Positions 22,765-34,148 of a stretch of 64,000 nt of DNA are shown here, in pieces. Source of the stretch: Platycnemis pennipes (taxonomy: Eukaryota; Arthropoda; Insecta; Odonata; Platycnemididae); NCBI GenBank assembly GCA_933228895.1, contig OW121851.1, positions 124,481,624 through 124,545,623 of the forward strand, read 5' to 3'. The notes below the pieces were generated by a model. That model did no database searches, was not told the origin of the DNA, and worked only from the letters and a program-made list of their open reading frames with translations. A program made the position numbers and the translations under genes. Position 1 is the stretch's first letter, and each line of letters opens with the position of its first letter.

Positions 22765-24387
22765 CAGTTGAGCACCCTTAATCCAGGAATGCCTAATCCG
22801 GGAACACCCATAATCCGGCAATTTTGCCCTTACCAACTACCCGGTACTTCGTGGAAAATGTCTAAACATGCTTCATAACCTGCCGAGATATCCCATTCTT
22901 AACGTTAATGTTCCCATTCCGAGAATCAGAATAACTTAAACATATTTATTTCTGGTACTTCATGTACACTGGAATTATTCTGCAACTTGAAGTAAACATA
23001 TAAATTTGAATACATCGCCGAGACGGACTACGACTAATTTACAGATCGGCCACTTTCAATGGTGCGTGCATTTTTGATTGACCACTAGACGTAATTTGAT
23101 AAAATTATTTGTTATCTGCTTATGATTCTTTCTAATCATATCTCACCTATACAGTTATGGCAACAGCAGAGGGGTGAGGCATCAGTACAAAAGCTTAATG
23201 ATCACAGAAAAAGTGCAAGTTGTGAAAAAGCTTGATGCCGTTGCATCAGTAAAGCGTTTGTCTGAAACATAATGAGTGGGATCTTCAACAATATAGGACA
23301 TTAAGAAGCTGAAAGAGAAAATCCTCAAAATTTTACTGTTAAAGTGACACGAAGAAATGGATGACAGAGAAATATTATCAAAGAAGATTTAAGAGCTGAT
23401 TTAAATCACATGGTTTCGATTGTGTCGAAGCGAAGGGCTTAGTATTTCTGGCCAAATGCTAATGGAGCAGGATAAACTATTTCAGAAACAGATATGATCA
23501 ATCTAGAAGACGTGATGTGGGAAATTTCGCATGCATGGAATAGTATTTCACAGTCAGTTCTAAAACATGCGTGGTTTAAATTGTGGCCTGCTTTAAGGTT
23601 TGACGTAGACGAAATAAGTGGGGATGTAAAAAATTTCATGTTTCTGAGGATAAAAATATGATGATGGAGTTTGCAAACGCCATCCATAATCCTGAATTAA
23701 AGGAAATGGAATTGGTAAATTTAGAGGAAAGGATAGTCAGCGGCCACGATACTCTCACCACACAACATTTCACAGATGGTGAAACATTTCACTTGAACTG
23801 GTAATTAATAACAATAAATCCGAGTGGGGATGAAGATGATGAGCCTGAAATTGCTGAAGGAAGACTACCATTAATGGTTGTCTTTGAACAGTCATCCAGT
23901 CCGATTGCCTGCGACGTAGTGATGGGTGGCCGTGTAGACGACACCCACACGTTGACGTCGTGCTGAATCAGCTGATAACAAACCAAGCATGGTAGGAAGT
24001 ATGTTGCGCAAAGTAATGCATAAGAAATATCAAATTCTATACACCTTTTATAGTAATAATATTATACCTACTTTTAAATGTGCAGCAAAATGATGCACAC
24101 GATGCTTAGATTCCATTATTTTCACTCTCTGCGCAACTTCGATACTTTTAAGTAATAACTTTGCAAATTAAGAAACCATTTATTTCTGATTATTCTTAGT
24201 GACTTTTTTAAATAATGTTCATTAAGTGGAGAACGAATATATTTTGTTATAAATAATTTACTCCTTTCAATGAAAACACCCAGATGTCAAAAATAGACCA
24301 GTTGCCATGCATGACCCATAGTCCGGCAAAATCCTTAATCCGGCATCACTTCGGTCCCGACTGTGCCGGATTAAAGATGCTCGACTG
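22765..24387 (+). mobile_element. decayed pogo/Tigger-like element (copy 2)
   Basis: TA flanks both ends (22763-22764 and 24388-24389). The ends are CAGTTGAGCACCC and GGTCCCGACTG...GCTCGACTG. About 23195-23340 decodes, with shifts, to a LMITEKVQVVKKLDAVASVK run. This is the N-terminal helix-turn-helix of pogo/Tigger (CENP-B-like) transposases. About 23490-23620 gives LEDVMWEISHAWNSISQS then VLKHAWFKLWP, a piece from the C-terminal part of the same family. No open frame of useful length remains. Confidence 0.78.
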
Positions 24388-25034
24388 TACTGTTTTTTGT
24401 TAAAACTTTTCTATCTCTTGAGGGTAATATCTTAAACTTAAAGTTGAAACTTACTTTTCCAAATTTTATTTTGTGCTTCAATGGCATCTTAATATTTTTT
24501 TAAGTGTTCTGTTTAGGAATGTGTTCATGTGTATAAAATACTTTGTGTTCTATTGCATCCAAATATGTATGCTTTTTGAAACATGATGTCCATCCTCCTC
24601 CTAATACATCCTACCTCTCTTTATCACATTGGTAAGCGTATTCTTCTCTTCCCTCTTCTTGTATTTATGTAACAATTTAAATTCCACCATGGCTTCCAAG
24701 AATACTGTCATTTCATGATACCTGCACTCACAGTCTTACATTGTTATTAAGAATTAACTTTCAATAATATTTTCTTGACTTGATTATCAAGATCCCTGTC
24801 ACCAGCTCTCATTTATTAGTAAACACGGCTGTCAAAAAGGAATTCCTTCTGATGTTGCAAGTATTGTGATCAATATTGCCCGAGATACCATTCTTCCCTT
24901 CATCTTGGTAATGCATAGGCAAAGCAGTCTAGTCAATATTGATAATATGTATCTGTATGATGAAGTTGGTTGAATGATTGATTTTAGGGTACTAGTAATT
25001 CCAGGCTAATGTGAGATTTTTATCCTTGTTCTAG

Positions 25035-25176
25035 CATGAACTTTATGCAGAATTGATTGAACTCAGAAATCACTTGGCTGTATTAAACAACTGCATACCT
25101 CATGTAGTAGCCAGTGATAAATCCCTTGTGAGCATGTCCAAATTTTGCCCTTCATCATGTGGAAACCTTAGAAGAG
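25035..25176 (+). CDS. WRN: WRN-like module C exon 1, HRDC domain part 1
   Basis: The 142 nt exon has the same boundaries and phases as 8514-8655. It encodes the same HRDC start with a single T/S substitution. Module C continues with exons at 36354, 43257, 45962 and 47790 and also totals 352 codons with its stop. It enters in phase 0, and module B exon 4 leaves in phase 0. A transcript that skipped the B terminal exon could therefore read from B into C without a shift. Intron 1 that follows is 11.2 kb and full of mobile elements. Confidence 0.8.
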
Positions 25177-26434
25177 GTATGTTTCTGGTTTCTTATGTCC
25201 TAAGTTTCGTACTTTATTACAATGCCATTACAATCATGGGCAGATTATTATCATACAAGCAGGCACTTAAAAGAGGAGATTATAAAAATTTAATGTCAAA
25301 TTATAAGTCAACAAAGTAAACAAAAATAGTATAAGTCTGCATTAGTGAAAGTGATTGGAAAAGTATTTTATTACAGAACTATAATTTTAGAGCATTACGT
25401 TAACTTTATAATCTCTTTTTGAGTGATGTATTTGTAGATCTAGTTTAAGTGATATAGGTAATTACAAAAAAGTGAGTATTCACGTTCAAGGGTGAAAATC
25501 CAGGATGATAAAATTTTCGATTCAATCACTGAAAGGTAAATTTTAAACGGTGCTAAGTATCAAACTTCATCACCTGCAGTAGACTAGCCCACTCTGCTAT
25601 TGTTGGCTTGCATGAGTTCGGCAGATGCAGGCTATCAGCATGACATTCTACTCTTTTCCTCATGAATCTGGACCAATGAAGAAAAAAACTGATACTTGTA
25701 TTTCTTTATTTTGCTTTTAATTGCATGAAAAAATGTCTTATTTCATTATCTGAATCACACAACCTCTCCCTATAAAACAACTATAGACAAATTCAATTTT
25801 AAAGGCTATTAATAATAAGATGTTACAAAATTAAAAGTTTAGCAGCTTGAAATATTCTATGATGATTTTTTCCTTCTTAAAAATGGAATCCACAGTTATT
25901 CCATAAATGGATTCTTCGACCCCATTAAATTTTAAAATTGAAAGCATTCAAGGATTTGATTTACAACAGCTAAACATAATGGAATGTGTTAATGTAAACC
26001 CATTCTATTCTGAATTAATTTTAGGTTTTTGATTTTGTTTATTATTTAATATTCCATATTTTATTATTCTTGGCCTATGATACACTCAGAAGTCTTTTTT
26101 CTATTTTTGCATTTAAACCTTTCTGGATAGAGGGTGAGACAATAAGGCTCCAATAGGATCTCATATTTTGGAAAATAATAAAATATTAATGTAAATAAAC
26201 TTATGATATTTATTTTAACTGCACTCGAAAGAATAGTTGTACAGGTTTAAAAAATATAGTATTTGATTAGCATGTGATAAGAATAGTCAACTTTATGCAA
26301 GAAGTAATGGCATAAATTGCATTTGTAACGCTTGATCCTGGAAAATATATTCCACACAGATGATAGGAAGTTGATTTTTTTCTACAACAACTTTACTCGT
26401 TTTGTGGAAATACAATTGTTTCTGTTTTTTCATA

Positions 26435-26600
26435 CAGTGGTACCTTGAGATAAAAGTTTAATTCATTCTGTGACCGAGCTCGTAAGTCAAAATACTCGTA
26501 TCTCAAATCAATTTTCCCATTGAAATTAATTGAAATGTGATTAATTTGTGCTAGAAGCCAAAAAAGCATCCCAATGTTTTTTAAAATGTTTTCAACAAAA
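26435..26600 (+). mobile_element. pogo/Tigger-like left end
   Basis: TA followed by CAGTGGTACCTTGAGATAAA and a second motif, CTCGTAAGTCAAAATACTCG, is the usual look of a pogo/Tigger terminal repeat. I cannot find the other end. The right limit is approximate. Confidence 0.4.
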
Positions 26601-26669
26601 AAAAATATTTATAATGAACAAACATCATATACAAACAAAATGAAACCTAATAAAAGATAATTTAGCAAG

Positions 26670-27029
26670 TTGACAAAATATGGCCTATTAGTGCGCATGG
26701 TATGTGAAGCAGCAACTGGATATATCTGCAATTTGCAGATTTATACTGGTGAGGGACATAAGCTTGTAGGTACAATTTTGTCAGTTATTGGCTTAAATTT
26801 AGGCTTGTGGCATCATGTTTACATGGATAATTATTACAATAGTGTGAACATTGCAGAAAAACTTCTCGAAAGAAAAACAAGGGTTTGTGGAATGATCAGA
26901 GTAAACAGAGGTCTTCCTGATTGTGTGAAAAATGTGAAACTATGGAAAGGTGAGTCCATATTCCGAAGGAAAAGAGATGTTCTCCTACATATATGGAAAG
27001 ACAAATGGGAAGCTCGCATGATCTCTATT
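26670..27029 (+). pseudogene. piggyBac transposase fragment
   Basis: A 120-residue piece of the catalytic core of a PGBD/piggyBac transposase. It has TKYGLLVRMVCEAATGYICN, then VYMDNYYNSVNIAEKL (the region holding the second catalytic aspartate), KTRVCGMIRVNRG and KGESIFRRKRDVLLHIWKDK. N- and C-terminal parts are missing. After MISI the frame runs directly into an unrelated repeat (27033 onwards), so the fragment was broken by another insertion or rearrangement. Confidence 0.85.
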
Positions 27030-27032
27030 TGG

Positions 27033-27748
27033 CGAGGGTCACCCACTTGTATGCGAGAGATAAAGAGAGAGGCTCAACCCGAAGACATATGATGGACTTT
27101 TCCAAAGTATCATAAATGTGACCTAACGGAGAACTTGCTGAGTATAGGTGGTCACCCGCTGGCTGGATGGGCGACCACCCTAAGATCGTCATCGCTGCGT
27201 ATTTTATTTTTTGCTCACTCTTTTACCACCTCTCCCCTCAGTTTGGGTGAGCAACCCGGGCACCCGCCTAGGACCCTGGGCACCTGCCTAGAATGCGGGC
27301 ATCTGGGGCGAACGAACACGGTCGGGCATCTACGTCACAGGGGCGGAGGTGAACTGGGGTGAGGACGCCGGGCACATCCCGCCCAAATTTCCTAATGGCA
27401 TCACCCTCCCTCACTCAACCTGTCCATGCTACAAGATTTTGGTCCGGTAATCCCCTTCACAGAGAGCTGAGCTAGGATTGCTTACGGTAAAGGACATGGT
27501 AGGGTTCACGGAGAATTTGAACTGCCATAATTCCAGGTGCACGGCAGCGAGCATGGTATGTTCCGTCACAGGTAAGCTTAAATTAAAAGGGAACCATGGA
27601 CATTATGAGGATGCTGGTAACAAGCAAAACAAAAAATAGCCAGGATAAATAATGGCATTAGCTACAATTTCCACATAACTTAAGGTCTAAATGATGCGCG
27701 GAGTTACTTGCGGAAAATGATGGGGAGATCCTGGCATATGTCGGGGGC
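27033..27748 (+). repeat. dispersed repeat X, left inverted copy
   Basis: Matches the reverse complement of 34149-35025. Both share GTATGCGAGAGATAAAGAGA at one end and the block TAAATGATGCGCGGAGTTAC (TAAATGATACGCGGAGTTAC in the other) at the far end. The middle differs in length and is GC-rich. The element class is unknown, and the copies are noticeably diverged. Confidence 0.65.
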
Positions 27749-27778
27749 AGCCCCCGGCAACATGGGCTCGTCGCACGT

Positions 27779-28577
27779 TCCCTTATTGTCCGCTTAGTTC
27801 CTGCTTTCGGTCGTTGGCGCCACTTGTTCATTCGCCCTTCATTTACCTTGTGCCAGCACACAAAGTAAGCGTCTTACGGTGTTTCACTGCGGCAAACCAC
27901 ATTTTTGTGAAACTGTTCCTGCGAAAAAGATCTGGGTTTCTTTTCTCAAAATCATCATTAAGTGTTTTAGAGTTTCAAAACCAGACTGCATTGGTAGAAC
28001 ACTATGGTCGGTAGGAGATACATCACATCGGGTTGTACCGTGGAAGAAGGAGGCGCTCCTTCTTCCATGGTTGTACCTCTGAGTATAATTCGGATACCGA
28101 AAAGGTGCACTGCTTTGTGGTCCTGAGGGTAGAAAGCCGCCGCGGTGAGTGGCAGAAGTTCATTCCTCGCGATAGTTTCTTAGTGAAGCATCCGCAAGTT
28201 GGGTGTGAGAAGGACTTTTTTGAAAAGGATATACTTCGCGAGAAGATACTCACCGACATTGAAGGAAATGTCATAGGCGTGGTAAGATTTACTACTTTTT
28301 ATAGCATTTTTAGTTATTATCTTAATTTACCTATGAATTGAATTCCCTTGGTGGCCAATTATTTTTTCTTTCACTGTAACTGATATTTCCATTTCATAGA
28401 CCAATTCAACCCACGTGTGAGCCATGCGTCTGTGCAATTACGTTCTCAGTATCATTTTTGGTAATTGCTGCTATCAATGTTGCTCCTATTTATGTTCTAT
28501 TGGTGTCGCTTAGAACAATTCGATTTCATTATTTCTCAATGATGTTTTTGAAGAGCAAGTTACTCATCAAACACACG
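27779..28577 (+). repeat. inverted repeat Y, left arm
   Basis: About 799 bp that is an essentially perfect inverted copy of 31192-31990. Long translated frames are identical in both arms. It contains a plus-strand copy (28033-28281) of the first exon of the small gene described at 31488-31736, with the same GTAAGA donor. No following exon is seen on this strand, so the exon here is probably an orphan. Confidence 0.85.
28033..28281 (+). pseudogene. orphan inverted copy of exon 1 of unknown gene
   Basis: Identical to 31488-31736 on the other strand. It is open from about 28033 to the donor GGCGTG|GTAAGA. It encodes DTEKVHCFVVLRVESRRGEW and further residues. The matching second exon exists only on the minus strand (30350-30526), so this copy would lack its 3' partner. 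Confidence 0.45.
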
Positions 28578-28598
28578 ATAATTGATTAGTGAAATTCA

Positions 28599-28703
28599 CT
28601 CGGGTTTGGCACCGGGTGTGGCTTTTCATTGCCGATGTTTGGATGAGCGTATTACTCATCGAAAAGTCGGCCATGAAAAGCCTCACCCGGTGCCGAACCC
28701 GAG
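28599..28703. repeat. hairpin with 31 bp arms
   Basis: CTCGGGTTTGGCACCGGGTG at 28599 pairs with CACCCGGTGCCGAACCCGAG ending at 28703. A smaller nested GATGAG...CTCATC stem is followed by CGAAAAG. Its layout recalls the foldback elements with hammerhead-like centres. Confidence 0.55.
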
Positions 28704-30349
28704 AGGAGGCACGTACTAAAAGATGAGACAGCCACAGAAACATATGCTTAAAGAAGTGAAAGAATTTTGTTGCTTAAGAAGCATAATAATCAGTGAGAAT
28801 TGAAGCAAAAAGGAAACGTATATCCATGAGGAAAAAATTGGTCAAGGAAACTTTTAAAAAGAAAACAATTCAAGTATAAGAAAAGAATAAACTCCTGCAT
28901 TGGCATTTTGTTATCAATAAATCATTGTGAAGGGGTATACATATAAGGGAAGGATGATTGATTCAATAAAATAATTCTCCCTCTCGAAGACCACCAAATT
29001 AGGTACCTTGTATAGAAGTATTCCATTGTCTTCTTATTTGGGCGCCTTTCTTTCAAGAAGAATTTTAGGAAAGAAACTACATTTTGATACGTTCCACTAC
29101 ATTTCGTTACCATTGCATTTAGTAATAAAATAGTTTTGAGCGTACTAATTTGTAATGCCTTTCCTGCGAGTGAGTTCCATAAAGTGAAGCCTGAAACTTA
29201 AAAAAAAAATTGATGAATTGAACGGTTACCCAGGTAATGTGACCATTGCAGCAGGACGCGAGTAGATACTTTAACTATTACTCATTAAAATTGCATCGTG
29301 TAGGCCCGAAAAATTGCGCAAATGCGTGTCCAGATAATAGTGTTTCAATTTGGTTTGTTTGAGCATGAACGCGAGAGGGTGAAAACAATGAGTAAACAGG
29401 ACTTGAAGCAGCTATGTTAGTGCATAGAATACGATTTGATTTTCAATAGAATGATATTTAATACGGTAAATTAGTCTCTTAGGGTTTTTTTCCCACCAAG
29501 GAGAAATATTACTTCATGAAACCGAAACCTGTAAGGACTGCTGTAAGCGCTTACTTATTGGGGATAAGCTAACGTATTTTACCAGAAACACCATGGAACG
29601 AGACTCCAAAAGCTTTCTAAGGATATTTTTCAATATCCTACAAATGATTGTCTCTCTTCAACGTAAATACGGCCGCCTAATGCAACTTTTGCAGCTCTCC
29701 TGGCACGGCGTAATTTTCAGGGACATATTAATTGCACCATGGAATCCCAGAAATTAAACCTTAGGTAAAATTATACATTCCCACTCTCACCTTCGAATCA
29801 CTAGGTGACGTCAATCCTGAATTGGCCAAATCCCATTCCCAAACAGAAAGTTTATACTTAGGAAACTTAAGCATGACAGCACTTGCCATATTTTTCAAAT
29901 ACATCCTCCCAGCCTGGCAATCGGGATGAGGGAATATCCCACTGGATTGGAGAAGTCTGCACGGTACACTAAACATCTGCTTATGTATATACATATATAC
30001 CATGAGGTATGCAACCCAAAATTTCTGGAAGAGCATAATCATGCTCCATAGCAACATAAAAATCCCACGTGTCGTGCTCAATTAATGGATTTTTGAATGT
30101 CGTGCCTAATTTTAGTACAATTTTAATTTAATTGATTTTAGCTCAAAGAAATTTACAGCCATATATTCATCTGTGGCCACCTGCTTCAACATAACTGGCA
30201 TGACCCCCTCTCCCTGCCTCCGGCTGCTGAATTCTGTTGAGTCTTCAGACCCCGGAATGCTTGCCCTTACCCAATAAGAGGGATAAGCAATGGACTTACT
30301 GTCGCAAAAATCTATCAAATAGACCAGTATAAGGTTGGTCAAAGTCCAT
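28704..30349. other. spacer inside the Y inverted repeat
   Basis: No gene recognised. An open minus-strand stretch at 29761-30081 has an exon-like feel (QAGRMYLKNMASAVMLKFPK) but no family match and no certain splice sites. It could be a further exon of the small gene to its right. Confidence 0.35.
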
Positions 30350-30526
30350 CTATGCATTTTGCTCCTCGTTTTCTCCATTCTCATTAGGAGCTACTATTTT
30401 GGCAGGGGTTTGTGTCTTATTCTTAAGGGAATTTCTCCTCTTCAGCGGCTTTCTCAAGTACTTGGGGAATTGATTAAACAGCCTAGGAACAGTCTCTGGT
30501 TCCTGTTTTGGCTTTTTATACATTTC
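30350..30526 (-). CDS. unknown two-exon gene, exon 2
   Basis: On the minus strand a CTTTCAG acceptor at 30527-30528 opens a 59-codon frame ending in TAG. It starts EMYKKPKQEPETVPRLFNQF and continues with a strongly basic RKPLKRRNSLKNK run. It is phase 0, matching the phase-0 donor of exon 1 at 31488. The low-complexity basic character suggests a nuclear or nucleic-acid-binding tail. I do not recognise the family. The phase match and acceptor are the support. Confidence 0.45.
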   Translation of the reverse strand, partial: EMYKKPKQEPETVPRLFNQFPKYLRKPLKRRNSLKNKTQTPAKIVAPNENGENEEQNA

Positions 30527-30646
30527 CTGAAAGATTGAACGTTAGGTACATCATCCCAGGCAAGAAGAAAATATATTCAGTTTCCATAATTAGCGCAAGA
30601 GATGTATTTCAAAACGAAAGGGAGAAATAAATAGCATACACCATAG

Positions 30647-30825
30647 TCAAAGTTCACGAACTGGCCGTGAAAACTTAAGCTGCGTTACCCGCTGAAACCG
30701 CTCAATATTAAGATATTCCACAGGGAAAAAATCATTCGCATTGACCGGGACTTGAATCCGGAACCAGGGGGTCCGGGTTCGAGTGAATGATTTTTTTTCT
30801 CTGTGGAATATCCTACTATTGAGCA
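30647..30825. mobile_element. composite MITE with internal tRNA-like box
   Basis: The left arm, TCAAAGTTCACGAACTGGCC, is the MITE family of 5868. The centre is a palindrome, ATTCCACAGGGAAAAAATCA against GATTTTTTTTCTCTGTGGAA, enclosing a GGTCCGGGTTCGAG B-box-like sequence. The right MITE arm is missing. A similar composite is at 42050-42195. Confidence 0.5.
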
Positions 30826-31191
30826 TACACCATCTTTATATAGAAGAATCATAGCTCAGCGTAACCCAGGGAAATTTCACGAAGGCCAATCAATGTATAC
30901 TGTACATACATTACAGCACCTATTACCCATCTAGGGCGCTTCTTCGAAGTTGTTTCGATAACAGAGCCGAGGTTAGTACTGTATACAGATCTTTCAAGCT
31001 AGCTCTGGTGAAAACATGTTCACGCAGAATAGGGTAGTTTCATTCATCAAAGAAAACAGACTTCATTGACTGCAATTTGTGCCCTGCCATAAATATATTT
31101 AATTTACGCAAAGTTTGTATTGAGAAATCCCAGTTTACTAGAGAAGTAAATGTTAATTTTAAGGCCATTTGAAAAGGCTCTGAAATGGCGG

Positions 31192-31990
31192 GGTGTGTTC
31201 GATGAGTAACTTGCTCTTCAAAAACATCATTGAGAAATAATGAAATCGAATTGTTCTAAGCGACACCAATAGAACATAAATAGGAGCAACATTGATAGCA
31301 GCAATTACCAAAAATGATACTGAGAACGTAATTGCACAGACGCATGGCTCACACGTGGGTTGAATTGGTCTATGAAATGGAAATATCAGTTACAGTGAAA
31401 GAAAAAATAATTGGCCACCAAGGGAATTCAATTCATAGGTAAATTAAGATAATAACTAAAAATGCTATAAAAAGTAGTAAATCTTACCACGCCTATGACA
31501 TTTCCTTCAATGTCGGTGAGTATCTTCTCGCGAAGTATATCCTTTTCAAAAAAGTCCTTCTCACACCCAACTTGCGGATGCTTCACTAAGAAACTATCGC
31601 GAGGAATGAACTTCTGCCACTCACCGCGGCGGCTTTCTACCCTCAGGACCACAAAGCAGTGCACCTTTTCGGTATCCGAATTATACTCAGAGGTACAACC
31701 ATGGAAGAAGGAGCGCCTCCTTCTTCCACGGTACAACCCGATGTGATGTATCTCCTACCGACCATAGTGTTCTACCAATGCAGTCTGGTTTTGAAACTCT
31801 AAAACACTTAATGATGATTTTGAGAAAAGAAACCCAGATCTTTTTCGCAGGAACAGTTTCACAAAAATGTGGTTTGCCGCAGTGAAACACCGTAAGACGC
31901 TTACTTTGTGTGCTGGCACAAGGTAAATGAAGGGCGAATGAACAAGTGGCGCCAACGACCGAAAGCAGGAACTAAGCGGACAATAAGGGG
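31192..31990 (-). repeat. inverted repeat Y, right arm
   Basis: Partner of 27779-28577, with 2.6 kb between the arms. This arm is oriented so that its exon reads toward exon 2 (30350-30526). It is therefore probably the original 5' end of that gene, and the left arm is the duplicate. Confidence 0.85.
31488..31736 (-). CDS. unknown two-exon gene, exon 1
   Basis: An open frame runs from about 31736 down to the donor GTG|GTAAGA (exon end 31488, phase 0). It encodes YNSDTEKVHCFVVLRVESRR, then GEWQKFIPRDSFLVKHPQ and a CEKDFFEKDILREKILTDIE segment. No in-frame ATG is evident at the 5' side, so the true start or an upstream exon is unresolved. A 27 bp palindrome between two GGTTGTACC direct repeats sits near the start of the frame. 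The beginning loosely recalls the N-terminal segment of insect DUF4806-type proteins, but I would not assign it. Confidence 0.42.
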
Positions 31991-32154
31991 CAGCAGAGGC
32001 AGTGCGAGTGGGATAGGGAGATGCCGGGGCGTGGTCGGGGGTGAACGCACGGCTATTCACGCATTTCAATTTTGATGCAGCACAATTGGCAACAATGAAA
32101 GCTACGCAGTCAGAAATAGTTTTGCTGTAGCAGTTTTTCGCCGAGGTTCGTAAA

Positions 32155-32342
32155 AATTAATTTCATCATTTGTTTTGGGGACCGGGACCGAAGTTTGTAA
32201 TTTCAAAAAATTCATATTTTCGAAACTTCGTATTTTCGAATATTGCCATGTTATTACTATAGGATTTTAGTCGGGACCTGCTGTTTTCTTTGTATAATCG
32301 AAACTTCGTATTATCATGCTTTGTATTATCGAGAGTTTACTG
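32155..32342 (-). mobile_element. pogo/Tigger-like terminal sequence
   Basis: On the minus strand from 32342: TA, then CAGTAAACTCTCGATAATAC, with repeated CTTCGTATTATCG/CTTCGTATTTTCG blocks. A related degraded end lies at about 36190-36262 in the same orientation. The body of the element is not identifiable. Confidence 0.4.
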
Positions 32343-32414
32343 TATTAGCATTGGGTACACAAAAAGATATAATTTCCAGCAGCATTGGTGAATTGGTTTT
32401 ATTATTTAGAATTT

Positions 32415-32560
32415 TATCATCATCATCAGTCAACAATCCTAGGATTGGTTTGACGCCAACCTATCGGTCAACCTCTTCGTATTGACGTAGCTCCTCTCTT
32501 TTATATCCTTGACAACTTGCTCCATATACCTCATACAATGCCTGCCTTTTCCATTCTTTA
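32415..32560 (-). mobile_element. LINE 3' end, short fragment
   Basis: TCAACAATCCTAGGATTGG and the following CAACCTCTTCGTATTGACG match the 3' end of the LINE family at 11080, 16669 and 44496, in reverse. Confidence 0.6.
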
Positions 32561-32579
32561 TATAGAAACAATAAATAGA

Positions 32580-32745
32580 TCGAGTTCGTGGTGACCTATT
32601 GGGTAGAAGGCTGAGCTACTGATCTCAGGGTCGCAAGTTCGATTCCCAGGCCTTTCCGGACCTACCTAAAATCCTTGTGACAATTTTCTGCATGCCAGAA
32701 CTTTGTAGGAAATTGCAGGTGGCCCAGGAAGAGGAACTGGAAAAA
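32580..32745 (+). mobile_element. tRNA-derived SINE
   Basis: TGGTGACCTATTGGGTAGAA (A-box region) and GCAAGTTCGATTCCCAG (B-box) are followed by a body ending AAATTGCAGGTGGCCCAGGA. Same family as 58769 (+) and 63745 (-). The tRNA-like 3' end lacks an acceptor stem, so it is not a tRNA gene. Confidence 0.7.
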
Positions 32746-34148
32746 CACAAGTTTTTTTTATATACTAACAAAATATGTAGTGGCATGTATTCTCCTATTA
32801 CTTAAAGTATTGAGACCTAAAGCATTATACATCTTACTGTAAGAAGTCCAAGTCATATCAGCCCAAGACTTTTTTGCACGTAGTCTTACAAAATATTTCA
32901 AGAATTTTTCAATGGGGGTGTTTACTTGGGACCTAAATTGCTACTTTATGAATGAAATTGTTAGATGGAAATGAAAAATGAACTTCAGTAAAAGTATTAA
33001 TTTAATAACTAATGCTGTTGACTCATAAATTAAATTACACAAAAGGTGATGCCCACCAATCGAACTTTATGAAAGACTTCTTCGTCATCCACTCCCCTCC
33101 TGAACTATTATGGGGTGAACAGTGGAGGGAAAGTGGAGGCGGGGAGAGGGGCCCTGTGTACGAAGCTCCTGCACATCCTGTAAATAACCCAAAATAACTG
33201 AACAATGAAATTCACTCAATACTTTTCGTGTACATTATGGCATGAATAAAAGTGAACTGAAGTTTATGTACTTTATCACAAATTACGATGTAATCGCATA
33301 TGCAGTGCTTTTCCAAATACCCCGCATTGAGTCTAACAACCACTTCCATTGGCAGAATCAGCTGTGTGTCCCCCATTTGGGTTGGGCGAAGGAGTTGTGC
33401 AGTCTCAGTTGTGATTGGACGAAGGTATGACACTTGAATCTTTTGTGCACCCCCTCTAGCAAAAGGGTTAAAAACATCAGTTTTTCACTACTTACTACTC
33501 GAGAACTGCATGGATGACCAACGAATGGAAAAATACGGACCTTTTAATTTTAAACTCTGTCAGATTCAGCAGTAAAAAAATATTAAACGACCCCATTATG
33601 TTCCTATGGCAGTCATAAAAAGGACTCCATATCACAGACCCATATTCTAATAGTGGCAGAACGAGAGCGAAAAATAGTACCCTCAAGAGAAAAATATCAT
33701 GAAAGTCTCCTGATTCTGTTATGTGGTGAAGCCCAACATCCTAAGTCCTTTTTATCTATCTTATCTATATGATCATAAAAATTAAAATATGAATTAAATA
33801 CAGGGGAAGCTCGGTATAACGAGTGCTCACAATGGCTGGGAAATCACTCGCTATAGCGAGCGCTCGTTATATCCGAAGGTGATGGATTGTGCCTCTCATT
33901 TCCCACAGTTGTTCTTACTATCCATTTTTATTTCGTTATCAGGCTATTAGAAACCGGTAGAATTCATGTACAATTGCATATTTATCGTTTAGTTTGTGAA
34001 TTAAATCTTCCAAACCTATAGCCTTTTACCCTAGATCATTTTGTGAAATAAATCTTTTAAAATAATTAATTTATTATTATTATATTAATATAATTACTAT
34101 ATTAATTGTCAAAAATGAAATGTGTGAATAGTAGTGCATTCACCTCCC
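32746..34148. other. intron 1 of module C, no gene recognised
   Basis: It contains one pogo-like end, TA|CAGGGGAAGCTCGGTATAAC, at 33801 with a GCTCGTTATATCCGAAGG block. It is otherwise AT-rich with short uninformative frames. This stretch separates Y and X on the right side (on the left they are 30 bp apart). Confidence 0.4.

Larger units (their letters stand above)
17917..26062 (+). repeat. segmental duplication, copy 2
   Basis: This is the partner of 137-9559. It lacks the Penelope-like and TTAA MITE insertions and therefore preserves both empty sites. It keeps a fuller Tigger transposase remnant than copy 1. The boundaries fall inside introns on both sides: after exon 4 of module B and after exon 1 of module C. 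Confidence 0.9.
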
